DNA of 42,746 nucleotides, taken from an uncultured candidate division Zixibacteria bacterium. Lineage in GTDB: Bacteria > Zixibacteria > MSB-5A5 > GN15 > PGXB01. This document shows positions 26,063-35,231 of this stretch, in pieces. Position 1 is the stretch's first letter. Each line of letters starts with the position of its first letter. The stretch lies in NCBI GenBank assembly GCA_937925655.1, contig CALAMC010000078.1, positions 1-42,746 of the forward strand, given 5' to 3'. The translations under genes were made by a program, and so were the position numbers. The notes below the pieces were generated by a model. It saw only the letters and a list, made by a program, of their open reading frames with translations. It was not told where the DNA came from and did no database searches.

Positions 26063-26508
26063 AGTCGGATGGTACCGGGCGCTGAAACGTTTATTTGCCC
26101 CGGAATGTTTGATTTTTTCACTTGCATCAGAATCGGTAAAATATATATTATTTTTTCGGGAGAATCGGAGCCCGGACATGGTCCATATTTGCCGTGTCGG
26201 CGTCGATAATCCGTTCGATGATGTTCTTCAAGCGCTTGTGAGCAATTGAAGCGAATTGTTTTCAGGCATTTGACGGGCACCTGATTTTATATGACAGATA
26301 TTGTCACATGGGTGGCGGCGCGGGTAACGGTGGGGATGGTCGGGTCGTCCCGCGCGGGATAATAAAAAGACGCGTGATCCATCTGCACAACTTGATAATC
26401 GAGGACGCGTGAAACTATAAACGGCCGACCGATTCTATCATGACGGCGGCGGTCCCGATTCGGGTCACGAAAACAGAGCACGGATCTTGCGGTATCTTTG
26501 GAGGCACA
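26063..26508 (+). other. Non-coding gap with promoter, possible small ORF and repeated structure
   Basis: A promoter (26122-26149) precedes a 23-codon frame at 26178-26249 that has GGAG seven bases before its ATG. Downstream are the dyad TGACA-GATAT-TGTCA (26292-26306), a perfect 12-bp palindrome TCCCGCGCGGGA (26348-26359), two copies of GACGCGTGA (26369-26377 and 26403-26411) and an outer GGTCGG/CCGACC pair (about 26338 and 26425). A 64-codon minus-strand frame (26287-26481) has no start signal and no recognised family. A leader region or a decayed gene are both possible. Confidence 0.3.
26122..26149 (+). promoter_or_regulatory. Predicted promoter upstream of the ArsC-like gene
   Basis: TTGCAT (26122-26127) and TATATT (26144-26149) are 16 bases apart in an AT-rich patch, with an inferred start near 26156. 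Confidence 0.45.
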
Positions 26509-26946
26509 ATGCTCAAGAGAGTCGATCTTTACATTTATCCGGATGAGCCGGAATGCGAGAATATTATGGGTTTTCTGCGGGAGCAGGAGGTGGAGTTATT
26601 TGTCCGTAATGTCCGGGAACGGCCCCTCAACGTCGATGAAATCACACGGCTGTTCCGGCATTTCGACACGAGGCATTTTCTCAACGAAAACGCGGCCTCA
26701 TTTGCGAAACACAATCTGAACCGGGAGTTGCCGTCGCGCCGTGAGCTATATGAATTAATGGCGCGGGACAATGACTTGATCAGAAGGCCGGTAGTTGTAT
26801 CCGGTCGGCTGATGGTCATTGGCGGCAATCTCATAAAAATCCGGGAAATGCTTCAGATTCGCAACGAGCAGGAAGAACCGGAAAACAACTCTGCCGGGAA
26901 ACGCGTTTTCAGTAACGGACGGAGCAGTAAAAACGGCGACAGCTAA
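26509..26946 (+). CDS. ArsC/Spx-like thioredoxin-fold protein
   Basis: The ATG at 26509 follows GGAGG; the open frame to 26440 lacks a ribosome site. The 145-residue protein starts LYIYPDEPECENIMGFLRE, which lines up with the ArsC/Spx Cys motif region, with a single Cys at residue 16. The C-terminal RRPVVVSGRLMVIGG is the ArsC-family RPI/V-x2-G motif. It lacks the CxxC of Spx and the usual arsenate-binding surroundings of ArsC, so it may be a redox-active or glutathione-type member, or a non-catalytic one. The tail after residue 125 is polar and low-complexity. The neighbours do not indicate a role. Confidence 0.7.
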   Translation: MLKRVDLYIYPDEPECENIMGFLREQEVELFVRNVRERPLNVDEITRLFRHFDTRHFLNENAASFAKHNLNRELPSRRELYELMARDNDLIRRPVVVSGRLMVIGGNLIKIREMLQIRNEQEEPENNSAGKRVFSNGRSSKNGDS

Positions 26947-26951
26947 AATCA

Positions 26952-26981
26952 TTGCCTTTTGCCCCGGCTCTTGAGTATATT
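26952..26981 (+). promoter_or_regulatory. Predicted promoter of the ETF-QO gene
   Basis: TTGCCT (26952-26957) and TATATT (26976-26981) are 18 bases apart, followed by GAGGTGAG before the ATG at 27024. Confidence 0.4.
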
Positions 26982-27023
26982 CGCTTAATGTGCAATGTGA
27001 TAATTTCAGGATCGAGGTGAGCC

Positions 27024-28700
27024 ATGGACATTGAAAGAGAAATACTCGAGGTCGATATCCTTGTCGTCGGCGCCGGACCGGCCGGGTTGTCGTGCGCGTA
27101 TCATCTGGCCGAACTGATAAAAAAGTCCGACGGCCGGGTCGCCATGCCGGAGATCGTGGTGCTTGAAAAAGGCAGTTATCCCGGAGCGCACTCCTTTTCC
27201 GGAGCCGTCTTTGACCCGTCCATAATAAAAATATTGATGCCCGATTTCCTCGAAAGGGGATTCCCGTTCGAGAAAAAGGCCGGTCGCGACCGGCTGTACT
27301 ATCTGACTGAAAATTCCAGAATTAAATTCCCGTTTTTGCCCAAGCCGTTTCATAACGACGGCAATTACATCGTTTCTTTGAATAAAGTGGTCGGCTGGCT
27401 GGCCGAGCAGGTCGAGGCGGCCGGAGTCAACATATTTCCCGCCACGGGCGGATTTGAACTGCTGGTTGAAAACGGGACCGTCACCGGCGTGCGCACGGTT
27501 GACCTCGGGCTCAACAAAGAGGGTGAACCCCGCGAGAATTTCGAACCCGGGTCGATACTCAAAGCCAAAGTAACTATTCTGGCGGAAGGGGTGCATGGGT
27601 CGTTAGCCAAGCAGGCGTTGTCAAAATTGCATCTGAATGATGAAAGGATGCCCCAGCAGTATTTAACCGGCGTCAAAGAAGTCTGGGAAATTCCCGAGGG
27701 GCGTCTTGGCGACGGGGAGATCATCCATACTTTCGGCTGGCCGCTTCCCAACTATGAATACGGCGGCGGCTTTGTATATGACATGGGCGGTCATATGGCC
27801 GCAGTCGGATTCGCGGTCGGGCTGAACAGTCCCAATCCGACCAATGACCCGCATTACCGGTTTCAGCAGTTTAAGACTCATCCTCTGGTGCGGAAAATTT
27901 TCGAGGGCGGTAAAATGCTTCATTACGGGGCGAAAACCATCCCCGAAGGCGGCTATTACGCCATGCCGAAATTGTATCATGACGGTTTATTGCTGGTCGG
28001 TGATTCGGCCGGATTTTTAAACGCCCAGAGATTAAAAGGCATTCACCTGGCCATGGAATCGGGCATGATGGCCGCCGAGACGATTTTCGAGGCCCTTCAG
28101 AAAAATGATTTTGGGCCGGACGTATTATCGGGGATGCAGACGCGTTTCGATAATTCGCAGGCTAAAGAAGAGTTATATGCCGTTCGCAATTATCATTCGG
28201 GTTTCGACGATGGTTTGCTGGCCGGAATGATTTCGGCCGGTTTTCAGATGATTTCCGGCGGACACGGCCTGACCGACCGGAGGCGAACCCATCCCGATCA
28301 CGAACATGTGATGCCGTACAACGAATTTCTATCGGTCAGAAACCATAACGCCGTCAAGCGTGATTTGAAGTTCGACAATGAGTACCTGTTCGACAAACTG
28401 ACCGACGTCTATCACAGCGGCACCAAGCATGAGGAAGAACAGCCGTCGCATCTGGTTATTTCCGATATCGATATCTGTAACACGCGATGCACCGAGGAGT
28501 ATGGCAATCCCTGCCAGTATTTTTGTCCGGCGCAGGTTTACGAGATGGTTGATGATGAATCCCGGCCCGGCAAGAAGAAACTCCAGCTGACGCCGTCCAA
28601 CTGCGTTCACTGCAAAACCTGTGATATCGCCGACCCGTACCAGGTAATAACCTGGGTGGTTCCGGAAGGCGGCGGCGGGCCGAATTACACCAACTGTTGA
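27024..28700 (+). CDS. Electron transfer flavoprotein-ubiquinone oxidoreductase (ETF-QO)
   Basis: The 558-residue protein has an N-terminal FAD motif (VVGAGPAGLSCAYHLAEL) and EKGSYPGAHSFSGAVFDP, characteristic of ETF-QO. The second FAD segment reads LLVGDSAGFLNAQRLKGIH. The C-terminal [4Fe-4S] domain includes Cys in CPAQVYEM and NCVHCKTCDI. It would pass electrons from reduced ETF to membrane quinone, linking fatty acid or amino acid oxidation to respiration. No etfA/etfB or acyl-CoA dehydrogenase is in the window. GAGGTGAG precedes the start, and a strong terminator ends the unit. Confidence 0.93.
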   Translation: MDIEREILEVDILVVGAGPAGLSCAYHLAELIKKSDGRVAMPEIVVLEKGSYPGAHSFSGAVFDPSIIKILMPDFLERGFPFEKKAGRDRLYYLTENSRIKFPFLPKPFHNDGNYIVSLNKVVGWLAEQVEAAGVNIFPATGGFELLVENGTVTGVRTVDLGLNKEGEPRENFEPGSILKAKVTILAEGVHGSLAKQALSKLHLNDERMPQQYLTGVKEVWEIPEGRLGDGEIIHTFGWPLPNYEYGGGFVYDMGGHMAAVGFAVGLNSPNPTNDPHYRFQQFKTHPLVRKIFEGGKMLHYGAKTIPEGGYYAMPKLYHDGLLLVGDSAGFLNAQRLKGIHLAMESGMMAAETIFEALQKNDFGPDVLSGMQTRFDNSQAKEELYAVRNYHSGFDDGLLAGMISAGFQMISGGHGLTDRRRTHPDHEHVMPYNEFLSVRNHNAVKRDLKFDNEYLFDKLTDVYHSGTKHEEEQPSHLVISDIDICNTRCTEEYGNPCQYFCPAQVYEMVDDESRPGKKKLQLTPSNCVHCKTCDIADPYQVITWVVPEGGGGPNYTNC

Positions 28701-28725
28701 ATTCCGGGAAAGATGCGTTCATAAG

Positions 28726-28748
28726 GGCCGCCACGGGCGGCCTTTTTT
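28726..28748 (+). terminator. Intrinsic terminator after ETF-QO
   Basis: The 7-bp stem GGCCGCC/GGCGGCC with loop ACG is followed by six T residues. Confidence 0.92.
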
Positions 28749-28916
28749 GTAGGTGTTTGGTTCAACATCGGTTCAAGGGCAGTGAATTGAATAATCGCCA
28801 AATTTGCGTTTTGTCGCTCTTTTAAGATTTTTACCCAACTCTTTGGCAATAATCGAGTATTATTAAATAGGACTTTAAGTTTATTTTGGGCGTAAAGACA
28901 GAGGGAATTATTATCC

Positions 28917-29717
28917 ATGCTTATTCGCGTCGTAGCCGTACAAATGGAGCTGGGGCGCCAGTTAACTCTCGAAGATAAACTGCATATTTTCAAGCAGAGG
29001 CCGGAATTCGTCTGTCTCCCGGAGTATTTTATGGTTGGCAGTGACATGCCTGATTTTTCACGGTCGGCCCTTCAGATAAAGGAAAATCTCGATTATATTC
29101 AACGCCTGTCTATGGAATTGGATACCTGTGTGATCGGGGGTTCGGTGGTCGAATCGGACGGCGATTGTCTGTATAACAGCTCGTATATATTCAACCGGGG
29201 CCATAAACTCGGCAAGTATCGGAAATTAAATCCGGTCAGCGGAGAAATCGCCAAAGGCATTTTGCCCGGAGATAAAATTTTCGTCTGCGAAGTGGACGGG
29301 ATCGGGGTTGGGCTGTTGATATGCGCCGATGCCCTCAATTCCGGATTGTTTGAACTGATGGCCATGGAACAGGTCGATATTATATTCATACCGACCACCT
29401 CGCCGTTGAAACCGGCCGAATCGAAATCGGAGAAGCAGAAGCGCGACCGGGATATTTATGTCAGGGGAGCGGAGTTGGCCGGGGCCTTTGTCGTTAAAAC
29501 TTGTGCCGTCGGGCACCTGTTTGAGAGGCCATTGCAGGGTCGAACTTTGATTGCGTCGCCCTGGGGAATCGAGGCCCGCGTGCCGTTCCATGACGAACTG
29601 GACAAGACGATTGTTTCGGCTGTTCTGGATATCGGGGGCCTTCGCGAGTTTCGTCAAAAGAAAGCCCTTCAGGCAAACAGGTCATTAAGTTCCATTTATG
29701 ACGATTTGGTCAATTAA
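28917..29717 (+). CDS. Nitrilase-superfamily carbon-nitrogen hydrolase
   Basis: The 266-residue protein has the E-K-C catalytic triad of the superfamily: E36 (CLPEYF), K103 (YRKLNPV) and C136 (LLICADALNS). Members hydrolyse amides, nitriles or N-carbamoyl compounds. The sequence between the triad residues is not close enough to a named subfamily to assign a substrate. The gene stands alone, bounded upstream by the terminator at 28726 and downstream by the hairpin at 29716. Confidence 0.88.
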   Translation: MLIRVVAVQMELGRQLTLEDKLHIFKQRPEFVCLPEYFMVGSDMPDFSRSALQIKENLDYIQRLSMELDTCVIGGSVVESDGDCLYNSSYIFNRGHKLGKYRKLNPVSGEIAKGILPGDKIFVCEVDGIGVGLLICADALNSGLFELMAMEQVDIIFIPTTSPLKPAESKSEKQKRDRDIYVRGAELAGAFVVKTCAVGHLFERPLQGRTLIASPWGIEARVPFHDELDKTIVSAVLDIGGLREFRQKKALQANRSLSSIYDDLVN

Positions 29718-29739
29718 AAAGGCGCCGCTGACCGGCGCC
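29716..29739 (-). terminator. Intrinsic terminator of the PpiD-like gene
   Basis: Read on the minus strand, the 7-bp stem GGCGCCG/CGGCGCC with a 5-base loop is followed by five T residues. On the plus strand the same hairpin lacks a T-run, so it mainly ends minus-strand transcription. Confidence 0.8.
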
Positions 29740-29765
29740 CATAAATTCCATGTTAAAAGACCTGC

Positions 29766-31598
29766 CTAATTATTTCCGCCGCCGCTGTAAAAATCCTCCA
29801 CCCAGTTTTCCACTTTGGCACTTTTAAACAGGTTGTTGTACCACTTGTTGTAGAAATCCTGCTGTTTTTTCATCAGTACTTCCTGGTAGAGCGAATCCTG
29901 GGTGCGGTTGAATTCTTCCACGTCGGGAGATATGCGTTGCACCAGCTTAAGAATCGCAACGCCGTTGCGATACTCAATCGGTTCTGAAACCTGATCGACT
30001 TGTTCCAGCGCAAAGGCCGCGGCCAGAACTGACGGCTCCTTGCCGATATTGGGAATTACGGATGTCCGCGTAATTTTATCCTTGACAGCGTACGGGAATC
30101 CGTGCTTGCGGCTGACCTCCGGCATGGATTTACCGCTGACGAGTTCCCGGCGGATAACGGCGGCCGTATCCAGGGCGGTTTTTTGGACCCACCTGGTTTG
30201 CACGCCGCGTTTGACGCTGGAGAGCACTTCGGTGAAGGGACGGTGACCGGCTTCGATATGTTCGGCGACGCGGTAAACATAGAAGCCGTTATCGGCCTCG
30301 ATAACGTTGGAGATGTGGCCGACTTTCGCCTTGGCGATGCTTTCATGCATCTTCTCGTCTTTAAGATTGATTATGGGGATATAATCATCTGCGGTAAAGG
30401 CCCGGGTCGTGTCCACTTTATAATTGAACTGCTCGGCCGCCTTTTCAAAACCTACGGTTTTGGCGGCTTCGGCGAATTCTTCGGCGGCTTCTTTGCGGGC
30501 GACCATAGTCTCGGTCGACGTTTCGACTTTCATCAGAATATGCGCTGCGTGGCGTTCTTCATCCATTTTATTGGTGGTCGGGTTTCTTTTGCCGCGGACG
30601 TCCAGGAGCTTAATAATATGATAACCGAACATGGTCTTGACGGGACGACTGATCTGACCGGGTTGCATGGCAAAGACGGCGCTGTCGAAAGGGGCCACCA
30701 TGCGACCGCGTTCGAACCACCCCAGGTCGCCGCCGTTCTCGGCCGAGTTGTCCTCGGATAAAGTGCGGGCGTATTCCTCGAAATCGGCCCCGGCGATTAA
30801 AGAGTCATAAATGTCGGTCATCTGGTAGAGGACACGATTCCAATCGTCGCTGGACGGTTCCAGCTTAAAAGAAACGACATTCAAAACGCTGCGTTCTTTG
30901 ATGGCATAATCCTCGATATGGTCTTCATAGTAAGCTTTCAACTCATTCTCACTTGGCTCCGGGGCTTTCGGACGCAGATCTTTATCGGAAATATAAATAT
31001 ATCCGATTTCCAATTCTTCCCTGGAATCCATGAAAGCCTGCATGATTTCGGCCGGTGTCACACGGACGGCGCTGACCACTTCCTGCTGAAGTTTGAAGCG
31101 CTCTATGTTGGGCAAAACATACTGCTCTATCGAAGCCCAGAAGGGAGCGGCGTTGGGATCGACCATGGCCGAGACATATTTTTGATAATCGAACTTGCCG
31201 TCGGTCATGAACTGCGGGGCCTGCTGAATTTCTTGCGGCGGATACAATCTCAAGTAATTGAACATTTCTTCGTCGGTGACGGCTATTTTGTATTTATCTA
31301 TTTCCTGACGAAGCAGGTAATCGGCGATTAACTGCTGCCAGGCCTGATTGCGCAATTCGCGAACTTTGCTGACGGTCAGGTCGATGTCGCTTTTTTCCTG
31401 CTCCTGACGTATCAGGGAGTTGTAATAACGGTCGAAAACCTGCCAGGAGATTTCCTCACCGTTGATTTTGCCGACCGTATTTTTCACGTTCCTGGAGCTG
31501 GAAATGTCGGCGCCCCACTCCAGAATAATCATGCCGGTAAAGAATACCAGAACAATAATGATGATTGGGAAAATCAGCCGTCTTAGTAGTTGAAACAT
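29766..31598 (-). CDS. PpiD-like peptidyl-prolyl isomerase / periplasmic foldase
   Basis: The 610-residue protein is close in length to E. coli PpiD (623). A single N-terminal anchor (LIFPIIIIVLVFFTGMIIL) is followed by a SurA_N-type helical domain (VGKINGEEISWQVFDRYYNSL). A parvulin domain lies near residues 270-350 (NGGDLGWFERGRMVAPFDSAVF and FGYHIIKLLD), with a C-terminal helical chaperone region. It would sit in the inner membrane facing the periplasm and assist outer-membrane and secreted protein folding. GGAGAG precedes the ATG. The promoter is at 31641-31668 on the minus strand, and the gene is divergent from the M23 peptidase. Confidence 0.9.
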   Translation of the reverse strand: MFQLLRRLIFPIIIIVLVFFTGMIILEWGADISSSRNVKNTVGKINGEEISWQVFDRYYNSLIRQEQEKSDIDLTVSKVRELRNQAWQQLIADYLLRQEIDKYKIAVTDEEMFNYLRLYPPQEIQQAPQFMTDGKFDYQKYVSAMVDPNAAPFWASIEQYVLPNIERFKLQQEVVSAVRVTPAEIMQAFMDSREELEIGYIYISDKDLRPKAPEPSENELKAYYEDHIEDYAIKERSVLNVVSFKLEPSSDDWNRVLYQMTDIYDSLIAGADFEEYARTLSEDNSAENGGDLGWFERGRMVAPFDSAVFAMQPGQISRPVKTMFGYHIIKLLDVRGKRNPTTNKMDEERHAAHILMKVETSTETMVARKEAAEEFAEAAKTVGFEKAAEQFNYKVDTTRAFTADDYIPIINLKDEKMHESIAKAKVGHISNVIEADNGFYVYRVAEHIEAGHRPFTEVLSSVKRGVQTRWVQKTALDTAAVIRRELVSGKSMPEVSRKHGFPYAVKDKITRTSVIPNIGKEPSVLAAAFALEQVDQVSEPIEYRNGVAILKLVQRISPDVEEFNRTQDSLYQEVLMKKQQDFYNKWYNNLFKSAKVENWVEDFYSGGGNN

Positions 31599-31640
31599 CA
31601 GGTTCTCTCCTCAATAGTCGTTGCTCAAATTTAACCCGAC

Positions 31641-31668
31641 AATATAAGCGATTTATCCAAATGCGCAA
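31641..31668 (-). promoter_or_regulatory. Predicted minus-strand promoter for the PpiD-like gene
   Basis: On the minus strand TTGCGC (31668-31663) and TATATT (31646-31641) are 16 bases apart. Confidence 0.4.
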
Positions 31669-31701
31669 GTCGGATATTGCCCGGTTTTGTCATAAAACTT
31701 T

Positions 31702-31730
31702 TTGACTTTGAACCGCTTGGCCGATAACTT
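31702..31730 (+). promoter_or_regulatory. Possible promoter for the M23 peptidase
   Basis: TTGACT (31702-31707) and TAACTT (31725-31730) are 17 bases apart. The inferred start lies only about six bases before the ATG at 31743, and no ribosome binding site is seen, so this is weak. Confidence 0.3.
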
Positions 31731-31742
31731 GTTTAATCGGTT

Positions 31743-34010
31743 ATGAAGATAGTATCGGATTATATTCGGGCCGTCTTGATGGCTGTAATTTTATGTGCCG
31801 CAATAGCCCTCGGCGCGGACACACAATGGCCGGTCAAGGGCAATATCGATTTATCCTCCGGATTCTGCGAATTTCGCCCGGCCCACTTTCATGGCGGCAT
31901 CGATATTCGCACCGGTGGCAAGGAAGGGCGGGAAATTTTTGCCCCGGCCGACGGTTATGTCTGGCGGATAAGGTATTCATATACCGGCTACGGTAAAGGG
32001 CTGTATCTCAAGGATGGCGGGGGTCGAATTTATGTGTTCGGGCACCTGTCGCGGCTGTCCGACCGGCTGGAAAAGATTGTTAAGGCGGAGCAATATGGCC
32101 GCAAAAGGTATTCATTCGATATCACCCTCGAACCGGATTCACTGCCGGTTAAGGCGGGTGAATTGATAGCCTACTCGGGGCAGTCCGGAAACGGGGCGCC
32201 GCATATTCATTTTGAAGTGCGCAACCGGGACAATCAACCGCTCAATCCTCTCCGGCAGGGATTTGGGCTGGTCGATAATACCGCCCCGGAAATAAGTCAG
32301 GTGGCTTTCATTCAAACCGATGAGAATTCACTTTTCGATACCGGGGAAAGACGACGGTTTTATGAAACACGCTATAAACGTTCCGAGAATCTTTATTATC
32401 TGGATTCGGTGCCGTTGATTCAAGGTCCGCTGGCGGTGGCAGTGCGGGCTTACGACCGTATCCGTGAGAATGGCCCGCGTTTGAGTATATACTGTATCAA
32501 GCTTTATATCGACGATTATCTATATTATGAAGCCGTGTTCGATTCTTATGATTACGGTCAGACTGGGATGGTCGATCTGGTTTTCGATTATGCCTCGCAG
32601 ATGCAGGACCAGTCGCACTGGCACCGCCTGTTCAATCCGCCGGGCATGGTCTATCCGGGGAGTCGCTCGGTGTATGAAAACGGCGGGATATTTTCGGGGA
32701 AAACCACTTACAGCTATGGACTTCATAGCGGCCGGGTCGAGGCGTATGACGCCGCAGGCAATAAATCCGAATTCCAGTTCAAATTCGTTCTGGCCCCGCC
32801 CGGACGATTTTTCGAAGTCGGCTGGCGGGGCGATTCACTTTTGCATGTTCAGGTCTCATCCGATGTTCGCTATATAGATCTGGAACAACTCTCCGTTTAT
32901 GGTATCGGCAATTCCGGTGAGTGGCATATTATCGACAATAACGGTATCCAGAAAGTAGGCGAACTTGGTTGGCGAATTCCACTGCCCCATGTGCGCCAGA
33001 ATATACACCTGCTTAAAATCACGGCCATCGGCTCTTCGGGGTGGACCAAAGATGATGTCTATCTGACCTTGACCGAAGATAGTCGTCCCGAATTCAATAT
33101 AGACTATCGTCTCGACGGGGAAGGAGTGGTGATAGAAGTTTCATCGCGGCGGCGAATCTGCCCGATTCCCGAAATAACGGCGGTCTACGGCGATGGGTAT
33201 AAAAAAAGCCTGCCCGTAATCGTTCTCTCGCCGAGAAAATTCGCCGCTTTTATCCGACCGGGAGATATAAATGCCGACCTGGTCCGTATTGAGGTATTTT
33301 CCGGAGGCAGCGCGATTGCGGTCGCCGGGCGGGACGTGGCCATCAAGGCCGTGGGACACTATCCCGGGAAAACCCTGTCAAGCAGTGATGGCGTCGCTCG
33401 CGTCGAAATTGAAAACGGGGATTTATATTTTCCGGTTTATCTGGAACTGTATCAAGACCCCAAATGGTATGAACACCGAAAAAAGATGGCCACGGCGGCA
33501 TATTCGGTGGGGCCGACGACAGTTCCTCTGGCATCGGAGGTCAAGGTTTCATTTGCGGGCGACTTCGACCCAACCGACCGGCAACTGGTCGTCTGTCGTT
33601 TGAATTCCAGGGAAAAGTGGAAGCCGTTGGAGACAAAACGGGAAGCCGGCCGGCTTATCAGCAGTTCGGGTCTTCTTGGTATATTTGCCGTACTCAAGGA
33701 TAATGTAGCACCGGTCATTAAAAAAATCTATCCGAGTAATCAGGCGATAATACGAAACAATTTTCCGGAGATACAGTGCACGGTGAGCGACGATATTTCA
33801 GGCATAGAATCCGACGAACGGGTGCTGATTGAGCTCGATGGCGAATGGCTTATTCCCGAATATGATCCGGAGACGGAAATTCTCAAGACCACGCCGCGAC
33901 GGAAATTAAGCGATGGACGGCATGAGTTGAAAATCACCGTGGCCGACAAAGTCGGCAATTCACGGACGATTGTTTCCGAATTTACCGTTAAAACCGACGC
34001 CGGGAATTAA
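31743..34010 (+). CDS. Secreted M23-family (LytM) peptidase with Ig-like C-terminus
   Basis: The 755-residue protein has an N-terminal signal peptide (VLMAVILCAAIALGA). The M23 zinc site is HGGID (H50, D54) together with HIHFEVR (H154, H156), and H101 is the conserved GHL histidine. All ligands are present, so an active D,D-endopeptidase is likely. The remainder has beta-rich segments, and the C-terminal DDISGIESDERVLIELDGEW region resembles bacterial Ig-like domains. It could cut peptidoglycan crosslinks, or act as an LytM activator of division hydrolases. It is 5 bases from the rhomboid gene and likely co-transcribed with it. Confidence 0.9.
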   Translation: MKIVSDYIRAVLMAVILCAAIALGADTQWPVKGNIDLSSGFCEFRPAHFHGGIDIRTGGKEGREIFAPADGYVWRIRYSYTGYGKGLYLKDGGGRIYVFGHLSRLSDRLEKIVKAEQYGRKRYSFDITLEPDSLPVKAGELIAYSGQSGNGAPHIHFEVRNRDNQPLNPLRQGFGLVDNTAPEISQVAFIQTDENSLFDTGERRRFYETRYKRSENLYYLDSVPLIQGPLAVAVRAYDRIRENGPRLSIYCIKLYIDDYLYYEAVFDSYDYGQTGMVDLVFDYASQMQDQSHWHRLFNPPGMVYPGSRSVYENGGIFSGKTTYSYGLHSGRVEAYDAAGNKSEFQFKFVLAPPGRFFEVGWRGDSLLHVQVSSDVRYIDLEQLSVYGIGNSGEWHIIDNNGIQKVGELGWRIPLPHVRQNIHLLKITAIGSSGWTKDDVYLTLTEDSRPEFNIDYRLDGEGVVIEVSSRRRICPIPEITAVYGDGYKKSLPVIVLSPRKFAAFIRPGDINADLVRIEVFSGGSAIAVAGRDVAIKAVGHYPGKTLSSSDGVARVEIENGDLYFPVYLELYQDPKWYEHRKKMATAAYSVGPTTVPLASEVKVSFAGDFDPTDRQLVVCRLNSREKWKPLETKREAGRLISSSGLLGIFAVLKDNVAPVIKKIYPSNQAIIRNNFPEIQCTVSDDISGIESDERVLIELDGEWLIPEYDPETEILKTTPRRKLSDGRHELKITVADKVGNSRTIVSEFTVKTDAGN

Positions 34011-34015
34011 GAGTC

Positions 34016-34705
34016 ATGTTTATTCCCCTGAAGGACGAAAATCCCGGTCTTAAACGGCCCTATGTGACCTTTGCACTTATCGTTATCAATTGTTTTGTTT
34101 ATCTGGTATCGATAATGCGGACGCCGCAGGAATTTCAGATTTTCGTGTACCAGTACGGCCTCATACCGATTGAGCTGATGCACATGAGCGAAATCACGCC
34201 GCAGTATTCGTGGCCGATTTTGCTGTCTCCCTTTTCGAGCATGTTTCTGCATGGAGGTTTTATGCACCTGGCGGGAAACATGCTGTACTTATGGATATTC
34301 GGGAATAATATCGAAGATTACCTCGGCCGCGTGAAATTTATAATATTCTACCTCGTCTCGGGGCTGGCGGCCTCGCTTTTATTTGTTGTCTTCAGTCCGG
34401 ATTCGCAAATCCCGCTGGTCGGTGCATCAGGAGCGATTGCGGGCGTAATGGGTGCGTATATCGTCCTTTTCCCCCATGCGCGAATCCTGACGCTTTTATT
34501 TTTATTTTACTTCATTCGGATTATACGCGTCCCGGCCATGGTTGCGCTCGGCTTCTGGTTTGTTTATCAATTGTTGATGGCGGCGCTGGCCGGTGGGGGT
34601 GGGGGAGTGGCCTGGCTGGCCCACGTTGGTGGTTTTGCCTTCGGCTTCCTATGGTTCAAGCTGTTCGCGCGCGGGAAAAGCACCCGGCGAATATATCTTG
34701 ACTGA
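34016..34705 (+). CDS. Rhomboid-family intramembrane serine protease
   Basis: The 229-residue membrane protein carries the rhomboid catalytic dyad: S138 in VGASGAIAGV and H203 in WLAHVGGFAFG. The HGGFMHLAGNMLYLWIFG segment, with HAGN-type histidine and Asn residues, is the conserved loop and helix. Six hydrophobic segments are recognisable. It would cleave single-pass membrane proteins within the bilayer; the substrate is unknown. It lies just after an M23 peptidase and before a non-coding gap. Confidence 0.94.
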   Translation: MFIPLKDENPGLKRPYVTFALIVINCFVYLVSIMRTPQEFQIFVYQYGLIPIELMHMSEITPQYSWPILLSPFSSMFLHGGFMHLAGNMLYLWIFGNNIEDYLGRVKFIIFYLVSGLAASLLFVVFSPDSQIPLVGASGAIAGVMGAYIVLFPHARILTLLFLFYFIRIIRVPAMVALGFWFVYQLLMAALAGGGGGVAWLAHVGGFAFGFLWFKLFARGKSTRRIYLD

Positions 34706-35231
34706 TATCTATCAGAAACGTTAGAAGAATTAAAGGCGACGGGAGTGGTGGACCGGGGGTCTTTCCCCCTCGAAATTGACGCCCCAATCCACCGACCCGT
34801 TTCGAAGCAGAGCACGAAGACTTCGAAGACGAGGTATCCCCCGCCGCACCCTGTTCCCTGAGCCGCCAGCATTTTGTCGGCCGCAGGAAGCCGCAAGTTA
34901 TACCAAAGTTTTGAGGGTGACTATTTTGTTTGAATATTCCCGCCGATTCCACCGGGCAAACCGACATTAATAAGGTTGCGGGGAAGGAATAATCCCAACC
35001 GAGCAGACCGATAATGCGTCGGTGCGGGAAATTTTCAAGATTTTATGGCCACTTTGACAGTATTAAAGATATTTCCAAAGGGCCGTTTCGTCAAGGAATT
35101 ATTCGATTTTCAAGGGATTTTATCAAGTCTTAACTTTTTTGTTGCTTTTTGCGGCAGCCGGGATTAATCTATCGCAAAAATTGACGACATGTAAAGTACG
35201 GTGTAACCCTATTACGTCGTTAGGATTATAA
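34706..35231. other. Non-coding gap with nested hairpins before mreB
   Basis: I see no supportable gene. A perfect hairpin GGGGG-TCTTT-CCCCC (34755-34769) lies within a wider GGTGGA/TCCACC pair (34747-34752 and 34788-34793), and CTTCGAAG repeats nearby. This part looks unlike coding DNA and could be a dispersed repeat or RNA. The second half is AT-rich with several -35-like boxes (TTGACA at 35054-35059, TTGACG at 35181-35186), one of which may serve mreB. Confidence 0.35.

Noticed and set aside
26287..26481. 64-codon minus-strand frame
   Set aside because: No ribosome site, no recognised domain and interrupted by palindromic sequence; kept as part of the gap description.
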